Below, one piece after another: positions 9,310 through 15,233 of a stretch of DNA of 33,954 nucleotides. Each line of letters begins with the position of its first letter. Within the stretch, counting starts at the first letter, position 1. Position numbers and translations under genes: made by a program. This stretch comes from a virus, in the IMG/VR virus record IMGVR_UViG_3300025846_000011, positions 1 to 33,954 of that record. The stretch is one strand, 5' to 3'. The notes beneath the pieces were generated by a model. The model did not search any database, was not told where the DNA came from, and saw only the letters and a list, made by a program, of their open reading frames with translations.

Positions 9310-9807
9310 ATGAGCGAACATGACATCAATCCAGCATGCATAACGCGCACTGCGGAGGCGAAGGCAGACGTGGAACATGAGATTCAAGAAATGAGGCATG
9401 AGCGGGAACAACAGATTGCCGCGACGAATAAGAATGTTTCCGACTTAAACACCGCCCTTGCCATCCTGACGCGAGACGTTACCGACCTTGTTGGCGACGA
9501 GAAGACGCAAAGAGAGCGCATGGATAACCAGGACAAACTGATTACACAGATCGCACGACAAATGGAACTTGTTCAGAATTGGCAATCAGCAGAATTGACC
9601 CGCCACACGCGGGAAGAGCTTGAGAAGAAAGTTGCCATTGAGAAGGTTGCAGCAGATGTAGTCTCGACAGCAGCAACCCTGGATCAACAGAGAAAAGACC
9701 GTATCCGGCCTGTCATGGAAACGGTGTGGAAGGTAATCCAGTGGGCAACTATCCTCGCCCTCGGAAGTATTCTGAACGCAGTCTATATGCAGTATTTCAG
9801 GAAGTAG
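9310..9807 (+). CDS. Coiled-coil protein with C-terminal membrane anchor (lysis-associated?)
   Basis: This 165-residue protein has a Glu/Lys/Gln-rich helical body (residues 12-140) and one C-terminal membrane segment (about 143-161, VIQWATILALGSILNAVYM) ending in a short basic tail. This layout (amphipathic coil, Trp near the membrane face, one terminal helix) resembles XhlA-type haemolysin/holin accessory proteins, which are about half as long. It sits just before the endolysin behind a clear GGAGG site. A role as holin partner, spanin-like or membrane-tethering factor is inferred from position. Confidence 0.5.
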   Translation: MSEHDINPACITRTAEAKADVEHEIQEMRHEREQQIAATNKNVSDLNTALAILTRDVTDLVGDEKTQRERMDNQDKLITQIARQMELVQNWQSAELTRHTREELEKKVAIEKVAADVVSTAATLDQQRKDRIRPVMETVWKVIQWATILALGSILNAVYMQYFRK

Positions 9808-9819
9808 GAGCGTGATCCC

Positions 9820-10551
9820 ATGAAAGGACTTGATTATAGCTCAGGGCGTCCTGATTTAAAAAGGGTCAAGGCTCTTGGCTATGGGTTCTGCATTCGCTAC
9901 CTGTTTGCACCTATGCCGGGGGGGAAGGGAATCAGTAAGATTGAGGCCACCGCAATCCGAGCAGCGGGACTGGGACTGTGCGTTGTATACGAGGAATACG
10001 CGGGAAGGGCAAAAGAGGGTACGGCGTCAGGCGTGGCAGATGGTCATGTTGCACTTGCCTTTGCCCGAGCCATTGGCTTTCCTGAGAACAAACCTATCTA
10101 CTTTGCTGTGGACTTCAACGCAACTACCGCGCAATTATCGGTGATTGACCTATACCTGAAAGGCGTAGCGAGCGTCATTGGCCTCGCTCGAGTTGGTGTG
10201 TACGGTTCATATGCCGTCGTGGAGCACTGTCATTCCGTCGGCTCAGCCCAATGGATGTGGCAAACGTACGCATGGAGCGGCGGCAAAGTCAGCCCCCATG
10301 CGCACCTGCTCCAATATCTGAACGGGCAAGTCGTAGCGGGCGCGTCCGTGGATCTGAATGAGTCACGGCAGTTAGATTTTGGAAGCTGGGAGCCAGTAAC
10401 GGTGTCTGTCGTCGTGAAGCCAGTTGTGAAACCTGTCGTCGTAGCAAAGCCTGTCGTGAAACCTGTTGTCAAGTTGATGACCGGTGCAGAATTGATGACC
10501 ATGGTCAAGGAACACCTGGCAATGGTCAAGAACGCACTGACGAAGAAATAG
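9820..10551 (+). CDS. Endolysin, DUF1906 glycoside-hydrolase-like
   Basis: This 243-residue peptidoglycan hydrolase starts GLDYSSGRPDL and shows the DUF1906/Rv2525c-like TIM-barrel pattern: GYGFCIRYL, ATAIRAAGLGLCVVYEEY, a Gly-Ala-rich helix (DGHVALAFARAIGFPENKPIYFAVDF), RVGVYGSYAVVEH, WQTYAW, and a closing LNESRQLDFG. Candidate acidic residues are D4, the EE in VYEEY and D in AVDF. After residue 190 there is a Val-Lys-Pro linker of repeated VKPVV units and a short C-terminal helix, probably a small wall- or membrane-binding region. An upstream GGAG and the following holin define a lysis cassette. Members of this family are found in phages of Gram-positive and other monoderm bacteria. Confidence 0.8.
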   Translation: MKGLDYSSGRPDLKRVKALGYGFCIRYLFAPMPGGKGISKIEATAIRAAGLGLCVVYEEYAGRAKEGTASGVADGHVALAFARAIGFPENKPIYFAVDFNATTAQLSVIDLYLKGVASVIGLARVGVYGSYAVVEHCHSVGSAQWMWQTYAWSGGKVSPHAHLLQYLNGQVVAGASVDLNESRQLDFGSWEPVTVSVVVKPVVKPVVVAKPVVKPVVKLMTGAELMTMVKEHLAMVKNALTKK

Positions 10552-10560
10552 GAGGTACAC

Positions 10561-10968
10561 ATGATACCTATCGACTACAACCCGATTATTATTGCACTCA
10601 TTGGCCTTATCAGCACGGTCATCGTTACCTTGATTCCCGTTGCGGTTAATGCGTTCTTCAACGCTCAGACGGCAAAGCTTACCAAGTTGAAGACCGCCAT
10701 GGAAAACAATGAGGTCATCGCACAGAACGCCGTTCTACTCATTCAGCAAACATATGGGGCACTGGCTAACTCTGTGAAGTTGCAGTTGGCGTTTCAACGG
10801 GCTAGTGCGCTATTGAACCTGCCCGATGACACCATTAGAGACTTGCTTAATACCGCCGTTGGAGCAATGAAACTAGCGTGGGGAACGGACTGGGATTTAC
10901 TCGGAAGCAAACCTGAACCGGCGCCCCCTACGCCGCCAACCGACCCCGATACCTTACCCCTGGCTTGA
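10561..10968 (+). CDS. Holin, LL-H-like
   Basis: This 135-residue protein has one N-terminal membrane helix (about residues 8-33, IIIALIGLISTVIVTLIPVAVNAFF), then an amphipathic helix with NNEVIAQNAVLLIQQTYGAL and a further helix to about residue 115. The tail is Pro-rich. This is the arrangement of the LL-H family of phage holins. A perfect AGGAGGT site lies seven bases before the ATG, and the endolysin ends nine bases upstream. Its stop codon overlaps the -35 box of the next promoter. Confidence 0.75.
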   Translation: MIPIDYNPIIIALIGLISTVIVTLIPVAVNAFFNAQTAKLTKLKTAMENNEVIAQNAVLLIQQTYGALANSVKLQLAFQRASALLNLPDDTIRDLLNTAVGAMKLAWGTDWDLLGSKPEPAPPTPPTDPDTLPLA

Positions 10969-10990
10969 CACAGCATAGATTTGCTATAAT
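10965..10990 (+). promoter_or_regulatory. Sigma70-type promoter with extended -10
   Basis: TTGACA at 10965-10970 and TATAAT at 10985-10990 are both perfect hexamers. The -10 is preceded by TGC (extended -10). The spacer is only 14 bp, so the -35 contact may be weak and the extended -10 may carry the promoter. Transcription would start near 10997, the first base of the leader pseudoknot. Confidence 0.75.
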
Positions 10991-10996
10991 GGATAT

Positions 10997-11045
10997 GACG
11001 GGTGTGGACTCACCCCTGCATCCGTCGCTTGTTCAAACGGGTGAG
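10997..11045 (+). ncRNA. 5' leader H-type pseudoknot, copy 1 (candidate cis-regulatory RNA)
   Basis: From the predicted start site the RNA can form stem A, GACGG 10997-11001 with CCGTC 11022-11026 (plus a G-U pair 11002/11021), and stem C, CTCACCC 11009-11015 with GGGTGAG 11039-11045. The order A-C-A'-C' makes a pseudoknot. The A' to C' linker (11027-11038) is 12 nt and contains TTCAAAC. A competing local hairpin, GGGTG 11000-11004 with CACCC 11011-11015, shares stem C bases, so two states are possible. C' directly abuts AAAGGGG, the ribosome-binding site for the TTG at 11060. The same layout occurs at 17591-17667 with different stem sequences. Confidence 0.6.
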
Positions 11046-11059
11046 AAAGGGGTGAAATA

Positions 11060-11608
11060 TTGAGTGTAGTCGTTGGAATGGTAAAAGATGGCAAGGTTTA
11101 TTTGGCAGCAGATACCCGGTGTCTCGAAGGGTACGAACAGGGCGACATCAAAAAGTTGTTTGTCAATAAGCATTCACAGTGGGGTATGTGGGCTATTGGT
11201 GCAGCAGGATATATGCGAAACAGTGAGATCGCAGCAGAGTTGGACCTGCCGACATTGAGGTGGAAGGACAAGAGAAATACAACAATTTCCATGCTCTGCC
11301 GTGGATATTTCGATGCCCTTCGTGGGGAAATTGGCAACCGGGGAATCCTTAAAGACGGTGACTCTGAAACGGCATTCATGCTTGCTGTCGGAGGCCGTCT
11401 TTTTGAGGTTGAATCTTCATTTTGTATGACGGAGATTCTTGCGTCTAACGCAGTCGGTACCGGGGCGCCATACGCAAAAGGGGCGCTATGGGCACTACTC
11501 AAATATAATCCAACCATGCCCCCGGAACAGATGGTGCGTGTCGCCGTGGAAAGCGCGATATGTCACAACGTGAGTGTTGGCGGCAAGATTGAGGTTGTTG
11601 TCATATGA
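11060..11608 (+). CDS. Proteasome/HslV-like Ntn hydrolase
   Basis: This 182-residue protein matches the 20S proteasome beta / HslV fold: MSVVVGMVKDGKVYLAADTR at the start, a Gly-rich WAIGAAGYMRNSE turn, and GTGAPYAKGALWALL corresponding to the G.G..YA.GAL helix before the C-terminal sheet. After Met removal the N-terminal residue would be Ser, in place of the usual catalytic Thr1. Asp falls exactly at position 17 and Lys at 30/31, close to the Lys33 of proteasomes. Start: TTG 11060 behind AAAGGGG; a later start would lose the first strand. It overlaps the phosphoesterase by ATGA. Likely a self-compartmentalising peptidase or amidohydrolase acting in the host cytoplasm. Substrate unknown. Confidence 0.7.
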   Translation: MSVVVGMVKDGKVYLAADTRCLEGYEQGDIKKLFVNKHSQWGMWAIGAAGYMRNSEIAAELDLPTLRWKDKRNTTISMLCRGYFDALRGEIGNRGILKDGDSETAFMLAVGGRLFEVESSFCMTEILASNAVGTGAPYAKGALWALLKYNPTMPPEQMVRVAVESAICHNVSVGGKIEVVVI

Positions 11609-12390
11609 AGCTCATCGAAATGAGCGATCAGCGCAAGGCAGTCTATCTCTTGCCACTTGGCGACGTTCACGCTGGTTCGGGGCAGACAGACTACAAGAAA
11701 TTCGAAGGATACCTAGACTGGGCGAAGCGTGAGCGGGCATACATTTTCCTTATGGGAGATATGTATGATACGGTCGTCATGGGTGGTGTATCCAGTCCGT
11801 TTGATGCATCCATGAACCTCAGAGAAGCCAAGAAGTACATGCGGGATCGGCTCATGCCCGTAAAGCATCTTATTATTGGTGGTATCATCGGCAATCATGA
11901 GATGCGACTCATGCGCTATGCCAATGAAGACCTCATGGAGGACCTGTGTGATCAGCTTCAAGTTCCCTATGCCAGGTTCTCTGCCGTCCTGCGATTGAAT
12001 ATCGGACGCAAGACCGGCGACGGGGGCAAGACCGATACAACGCGCGTCCACTATGTCGCCTATTGTCATCACACAACGGGTGGTGGTGGAACCCCGGGGG
12101 GCCGGTTGAATCGGGTCTACAAACTCTCAGACATCTTCGAAGGGGCCGACGTGTTGATTGGTGCACACAATCACATGCAGGCGGGCGTTCCTGTCGACAA
12201 ATACCGCCTCCACGTGTCCGCGTCTGGGAAGGCAACCCTCAGTGCCGACAAACAGTTCCTCGTTGACTCGGGTTCGTTTGTGAAATGGAATGAGTCGTAT
12301 GCAGAGGAAAAGATGCTCGCCCCCTCCCATTGTGGCTGTCCACGAATCAGGCTGGATGGGGCGCGGAAGGATATACACGTTTCGGAATAG
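11605..12390 (+). CDS. Metallophosphoesterase
   Basis: This 261-residue protein carries all calcineurin-type metal motifs in order: GDVHAG (D20, H22), GDMYD (D52), GNHE (N97, H98), CHH, and GAHNH. It should bind two metals and hydrolyse phosphodiesters or phosphomonoesters. The substrate is unknown; phage relatives include DNA nucleases and cyclic-nucleotide or nucleotide phosphatases. It is translationally coupled to the Ntn hydrolase (ATGA at 11605), so both answer to the same promoter and leader RNA. The C-terminus (HCGCPRIRLDG) is short and probably only completes the fold. Confidence 0.8.
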   Translation: MKLIEMSDQRKAVYLLPLGDVHAGSGQTDYKKFEGYLDWAKRERAYIFLMGDMYDTVVMGGVSSPFDASMNLREAKKYMRDRLMPVKHLIIGGIIGNHEMRLMRYANEDLMEDLCDQLQVPYARFSAVLRLNIGRKTGDGGKTDTTRVHYVAYCHHTTGGGGTPGGRLNRVYKLSDIFEGADVLIGAHNHMQAGVPVDKYRLHVSASGKATLSADKQFLVDSGSFVKWNESYAEEKMLAPSHCGCPRIRLDGARKDIHVSE

Positions 12391-12569
12391 TATCGTGACG
12401 CAACAGTAAGGCAATACCGAATGGTTCGCCTTTGCGATTAAAGCTGCGGCTACGAATGGAGCACACGCCAGATAAGGCAACGGGCGGCTTACCAGCCCGA
12501 CCTTCCATCTCCCTCTTCTAAAAAATACAGGACTCGCGCTTTAGCTCGGTAAGGGGTAGCGGCGGGAAT

Positions 12570-12589
12570 AAGGGGCGGACGTTCCCCTT
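12570..12589 (+). other. Hairpin (6-bp perfect stem)
   Basis: AAGGGG 12570-12575 pairs with CCCCTT 12584-12589 across an 8-base loop. Another TAAGGGG occurs about 20 bases upstream. There is no T-run, so it is not an obvious terminator. Confidence 0.5.
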
Positions 12590-12697
12590 GAGAGATGGTA
12601 TTTTGAGTTGTAAGCAATTTCTTTATAGCTCGGTCTCCTGCATCGCATTGACGATCGCTAGGGGCTAAGTGGTGTGACGAGGAATCGCACAACCGAC

Positions 12698-12741
12698 ATG
12701 CGAGACAACACAGCCGATCCATCTAGGGTCGGCTCTCGCAT
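12698..12741 (+). other. Long two-segment hairpin
   Basis: ATGCGAG 12698-12704 pairs with CTCGCAT 12735-12741, and within it AGCCGATCC 12712-12720 pairs with GGGTCGGCT 12726-12734 (one G-T pair) around the 5-base loop ATCTA. That gives 16 base pairs, with a 7-base bulge on one side only. It is followed by TTTCC rather than a clean T-tract. It may be a terminator for the upstream operon, part of a structured RNA, or a protein-binding cruciform. Confidence 0.6.
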
Positions 12742-12873
12742 TTCCGTTCCAGCATTGCCCCAAAACCTTAGTATTCATGGAACAGAGCGGAATTATCCAT
12801 TTGGAAATATCTAAACGGATAACACCAAACGTGTTACACGGAACGTGGCACACCATAGGTGAATTGCGTTAAT

Positions 12874-12906
12874 CTTGCGGGGTACTTGCCGGGTACTTGC
12901 GGGGTT
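12874..12906 (+). repeat. 3 x 11-bp tandem repeat CTTGCSGGGTW
   Basis: Three adjoining units start at 12874, 12885 and 12896 and differ at two positions. An 11-bp period places each unit on the same helix face, as in iterons or operator arrays bound cooperatively. Confidence 0.75.
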
Positions 12907-13078
12907 TGGGATAGATACGGATTTGAGTATACATCTCCAACCTGAAATTATACCTTGTGTGCGCTTAATGCACATTGCGTTTCGCTCATTGCATATTTTC
13001 TGCGGGAACGTATGCAGATTGTACGTGGATGCACACTTTCTACAACTAGAGATGCAAGAAAGTCAAGGGCAACTCACA

Positions 13079-13098
13079 AGCAATCCTTAAGGGTTGCT
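13079..13098. repeat. Inverted repeat around CTTAAG
   Basis: AGCAATCC and GGGTTGCT form an 8-bp stem (one G-T pair) with loop TTAA. It lies just left of the AAAAGTGT arms and may be part of the same protein-binding or structured region. Confidence 0.55.
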
Positions 13099-13102
13099 CC
13101 TT

Positions 13103-13143
13103 AAAAGTGTACCACTTCCACACTTTTTGGTACGTAAAAGTGT
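13103..13143. repeat. AAAAGTGT repeats: inverted pair plus a third direct copy
   Basis: AAAAGTGT 13103-13110 and its reverse complement ACACTTTT 13120-13127 form a perfect 8-bp hairpin with a 9-base loop. A third AAAAGTGT lies at 13136-13143. Three equally long half-sites suggest a dimeric regulator or an initiator binding array. Confidence 0.65.
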
Positions 13144-13144
13144 T

Positions 13145-13183
13145 GGACACCTCCGGACACCTCGGGAAACGCCGGACACCTCC
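13145..13183 (+). repeat. Three GGACACCTC repeats
   Basis: GGACACCTC begins at 13145, 13155 and 13174, so the spacings are 10 and 19 bases, close to one and two helix turns. This fits an iteron or operator array. Confidence 0.7.
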
Positions 13184-13457
13184 ATGCCAAATTGTTGCGC
13201 TTTCTGTATACTTTCTGAATTGGATCTGCCAACTTTCTGACAACAATGTCGCAAGTTAGTCTCGCTGGATAGCGCAGGCATTGTTCTGTCATCTGTGGCG
13301 TTATCTCAAAGTTCTTGCCGTACGTTTCTTCGCTGGAAGGGGATAGCCCCGCAAATCGCACAGAATCGCGTCAGGTGCAATATGGCACAAAAGGCCATGA
13401 CAACAAGGCATATTATGATAATTCTGTCACAATTCCTCTGTACCGTTTCCATATTTA

Positions 13458-13466
13458 TGGTATACT
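13458..13466 (+). promoter_or_regulatory. Extended -10 promoter before early genes
   Basis: TGG-TATACT (13458-13466) is an extended -10 motif like those at the other three intergenic promoters. No good -35 is seen 16-18 bases upstream. Transcription would begin near 13473 and meet a terminator within 50 bases. Confidence 0.5.
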
Positions 13467-13495
13467 GTAACCGCTCCAAAGTGAGAGTGAGGTTT

Positions 13496-13522
13496 GCCCC
13501 GCCCAGCAAGACGGGGCTTTTT
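13496..13522 (+). terminator. Rho-independent terminator
   Basis: GCCCCG 13496-13501 pairs with CGGGGC 13512-13517 around a 10-base loop, followed by TTTTT. It shares the 13-base string GGGGCTTTTTCAT with the terminator at 24688-24733. Lying about 25-50 bases after the promoter, it acts as an attenuator or ends a very short RNA. Confidence 0.75.
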
Positions 13523-13702
13523 CATACCTACGCCATCCATTCACTTTTCATTCACCATTGTAAAATGGAAGTGTGCTATCCTTGTGTCAGCATCGAACGT
13601 GGAACACGAACCTTGACAATCAAAAACGGCTCCCGCTCCTAGCCTCCAAGGTGGGTACACGGTCCTAGAATACGAAACAAAATCTAACATGGAGAGTGAG
13701 AC

Positions 13703-13975
13703 ATGAAGCGTATGACCGTCTTAACTGGTTACCGCATGGAATCGCTCAAGCAACATGACCGCAAGAAGTATGACAGAGTGAACGCAATGCTCATGGACGG
13801 ATTGAAGGTTAAACCTGACGATGTTGACTTTAACTCAGATCTTGGGGAACAATCCGAGCGTGAACCTTGCCCTTGGTGCTGCCCCGTAACTTGCAGGAAT
13901 TGTGAGGTCAAGGGGTGTGTAGACAGAATCGCTGGAGGTGAAGATGAAGTATCCGAAAACATGGAAAGCCATTGA
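13703..13975 (+). CDS. Small Cys-rich hypothetical protein
   Basis: This 90-residue protein is the first gene of the early block, starting at ATG 13703 behind GGAGAGTGAG. The first half is basic and helical (YRMESLKQHDRKKYDRVNAM). The second half carries a cluster of six Cys (CPWCCPVTCRNCEVKGC), probably a small zinc-binding knuckle, and the tail is acidic. It overlaps the next gene by 32 bases. Function unknown; small zinc-binding proteins in early phage operons often bind host proteins or nucleic acid. Confidence 0.7.
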   Translation: MKRMTVLTGYRMESLKQHDRKKYDRVNAMLMDGLKVKPDDVDFNSDLGEQSEREPCPWCCPVTCRNCEVKGCVDRIAGGEDEVSENMESH

Positions 13976-14243
13976 CGCGGCAATCAAGCAGTCAAGCCTG
14001 ACTGGACTTACTGAATATCTGACCATCAACAATCTTGTCGCCTATATGCGCGAGTATCCACACGACGCTGAACTGCTCGAGTGGAACCTTGTGGTTTGTG
14101 CTGGGCACGAGATGATTGATGACTTGAAAGCACCAATTTGGAACAGCGTTTTGGATGTGTGGCACGGAGAGAAACATAAAGATGATGCAGTGCGTTGGAA
14201 TCAAATCAACGTAGTCGCACGAGAGACAAAGGAGAGGTTATGA
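13944..14243 (+). CDS. Hypothetical helical protein
   Basis: This 99-residue protein starts at ATG 13944, chosen because GGAGG ends six bases upstream; a GTG two codons earlier lies inside that site. It is helix-rich with Trp at several positions (TWKAID, LLEWNLVVCAG, PIWNSVLDVWHG). There is no signal, membrane segment or recognised motif. It overlaps the next gene by four bases (ATGA). Confidence 0.65.
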   Translation: MKYPKTWKAIDAAIKQSSLTGLTEYLTINNLVAYMREYPHDAELLEWNLVVCAGHEMIDDLKAPIWNSVLDVWHGEKHKDDAVRWNQINVVARETKERL

Positions 14244-15067
14244 GTTTAACTGTCAAGAATGATGGAGGCGAGCGCATGGTTGTCCCGTCTGGGACATACG
14301 TAGCACGGTGCTATTCAATTGTTGATCTCGGCACACAGTATTCTGAAAAGTTTGGGGTGTGGTCGCACAAAGTCCTGCTGCAATTTGAGCTGCCAACAGA
14401 GTTGATGGACGATGGAAGGCCACTGGCAATCAGCTCCAAATATACTCTTTCACTCAATGAAAAGGCCAACTTGAGACACATCCTTGAGAGCTGGCTTGGT
14501 AGAACTATTACCGAAAAAGAAGAGAAAGAGGGATTTGCGCTTGGTTCCATGTTGGGAGCGCCCTGTTTACTCGCAATCATCCATGCCGACTCAAATGGCA
14601 AGACCTATGCCAATATCGCGGGGGTCATGTCCGTACCCAAAGGAACACAAGTCCCTGAGCAGTCGAACCCCATAGTTTCCTATGACGTAGAGAACGGAAA
14701 GGACGCCGTGTTTACCAAACTGCCCGAGTGGATTAGAACCGTGATTGAGCAGTCAAAGGAATTCAAGGACGGTGACGAGCCGACCCCTGAGGAAGCAGCA
14801 GACACCTCCATGCCCTTTGGCGATGAACCCGAACCCGCCACACCTGCCGTTCCAGACGAAACATACACCTATGGCCCGAAGTCCTATACCAGAAGTGAGT
14901 GGCTTGCCAACCTTCATCAAGCGGCTACCGTTGCCGGTCTCACTGAACCAGTGGCAATGGATACAATGAAGTTTGACGACTTGCAGGCTAGTGGAAAAAT
15001 CATCATCAAGCAGTTGCAGGATTGGAGCGTGACTAAGAAGAAGGCAGAAAAGAAGGCGGTGGCATGA
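14240..15067 (+). CDS. Putative ssDNA-binding replication/recombination protein
   Basis: This 275-residue protein starts at ATG 14240 behind GGAGAGG. Its N-terminal 170 residues follow a pattern common in phage early operons: PSGTYVARCYSIVDLGTQYS, then a beta strand ending VLLQFELP, a polar SSKYTLSLNEKA segment, RHILESWLGR, and GAPCLLAIIHADSNGKTYANI. This resembles the OB-fold-like DUF669 group, which is linked with ssDNA binding and annealing. After an acidic Pro-rich linker (about 195-215) comes a separate 60-residue C-terminal domain ending in a Lys-rich tail. The acidic segment would suit contacts with partner proteins, as in other SSBs. No catalytic motif is seen. Confidence 0.5.
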   Translation: MSLTVKNDGGERMVVPSGTYVARCYSIVDLGTQYSEKFGVWSHKVLLQFELPTELMDDGRPLAISSKYTLSLNEKANLRHILESWLGRTITEKEEKEGFALGSMLGAPCLLAIIHADSNGKTYANIAGVMSVPKGTQVPEQSNPIVSYDVENGKDAVFTKLPEWIRTVIEQSKEFKDGDEPTPEEAADTSMPFGDEPEPATPAVPDETYTYGPKSYTRSEWLANLHQAATVAGLTEPVAMDTMKFDDLQASGKIIIKQLQDWSVTKKKAEKKAVA

Positions 15068-15068
15068 A

Positions 15069-15233
15069 ATGGTCCCAACAGAGCAAGTCCCACGTGTGGA
15101 AACAATCGTCGCTATGGTGGCTCTACTTCAGGGTCGCCCGCAAGCTGAGGTGTTGGAACAACTGTATGAGGCCGGTCAACAATCGGTGGTAGCGGACCCG
15201 CAGGCGTGGGGTCTAATTGGAGGTAGGGCATGA
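15069..15233 (+). CDS. Small hypothetical protein
   Basis: A 54-residue frame from ATG 15069 (two bases after the previous stop) to TGA 15233, ending in an ATGA overlap with the next gene. The product (MVPTEQVPRVETIVAMVALL at the start, then an amphipathic helix with LEQLYEAGQQSV) is balanced in composition and predicted helical. A competing frame from 15064 gives a Trp/Arg-rich peptide that does not look natural. Function unknown. Confidence 0.55.
   Translation: MVPTEQVPRVETIVAMVALLQGRPQAEVLEQLYEAGQQSVVADPQAWGLIGGRA

Larger units (their letters stand above)
12391..13702. other. 1.3-kb intergenic region, no convincing gene
   Basis: Open frames here are short, lack ribosome sites and look like no protein. 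The stretch instead holds hairpins (12570-12589; 12698-12741; 13079-13098), short direct-repeat clusters (12874-12906, 13145-13183), ATGCA-centred repeats near 12967, 12988, 13011 and 13028, three CTTTCTG copies near 13201-13237, and at its right end a promoter and terminator. Such density of repeats and dyads suggests a control region: an origin, partition or regulator-binding region, or structured RNA. I cannot tell which. No tRNA was found in it. Confidence 0.7.

Noticed and set aside
12480-12505. Terminator after the metallophosphoesterase (CGGGC/GCCCG)
   Set aside because: Only a 5-bp stem with a 9-base loop and no T-tract; too weak to list.
12540-12700. TAGCTCGGT strings resembling tRNA D arms
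   Set aside because: No matching acceptor, anticodon and T arms could be assembled around either copy. The nearby GTGTG/CGCAC stem has a 9-base loop, not a 7-base T loop.
12489-12722. A 77-codon frame on the - strand in the gene-free region
   Set aside because: All supported genes are on the + strand. This frame has no ribosome site, and its product is Cys/Arg/Ser-rich without fold pattern.
12875-13090. A 71-codon + strand frame across the repeat region
   Set aside because: It starts inside the 11-bp tandem repeats, has no ribosome site, and reads through hairpins.
12874-13183. CRISPR array
   Set aside because: Repeats are only 9-11 bp, with no regular spacers of 25-40 bp.
13046-13361. Several overlapping - strand frames
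   Set aside because: Three frames cover the same repeats, which indicates chance absence of stops rather than genes.
13613-13641. TTGACA box before the first early gene
   Set aside because: No -10-like sequence lies 15-19 bases downstream.
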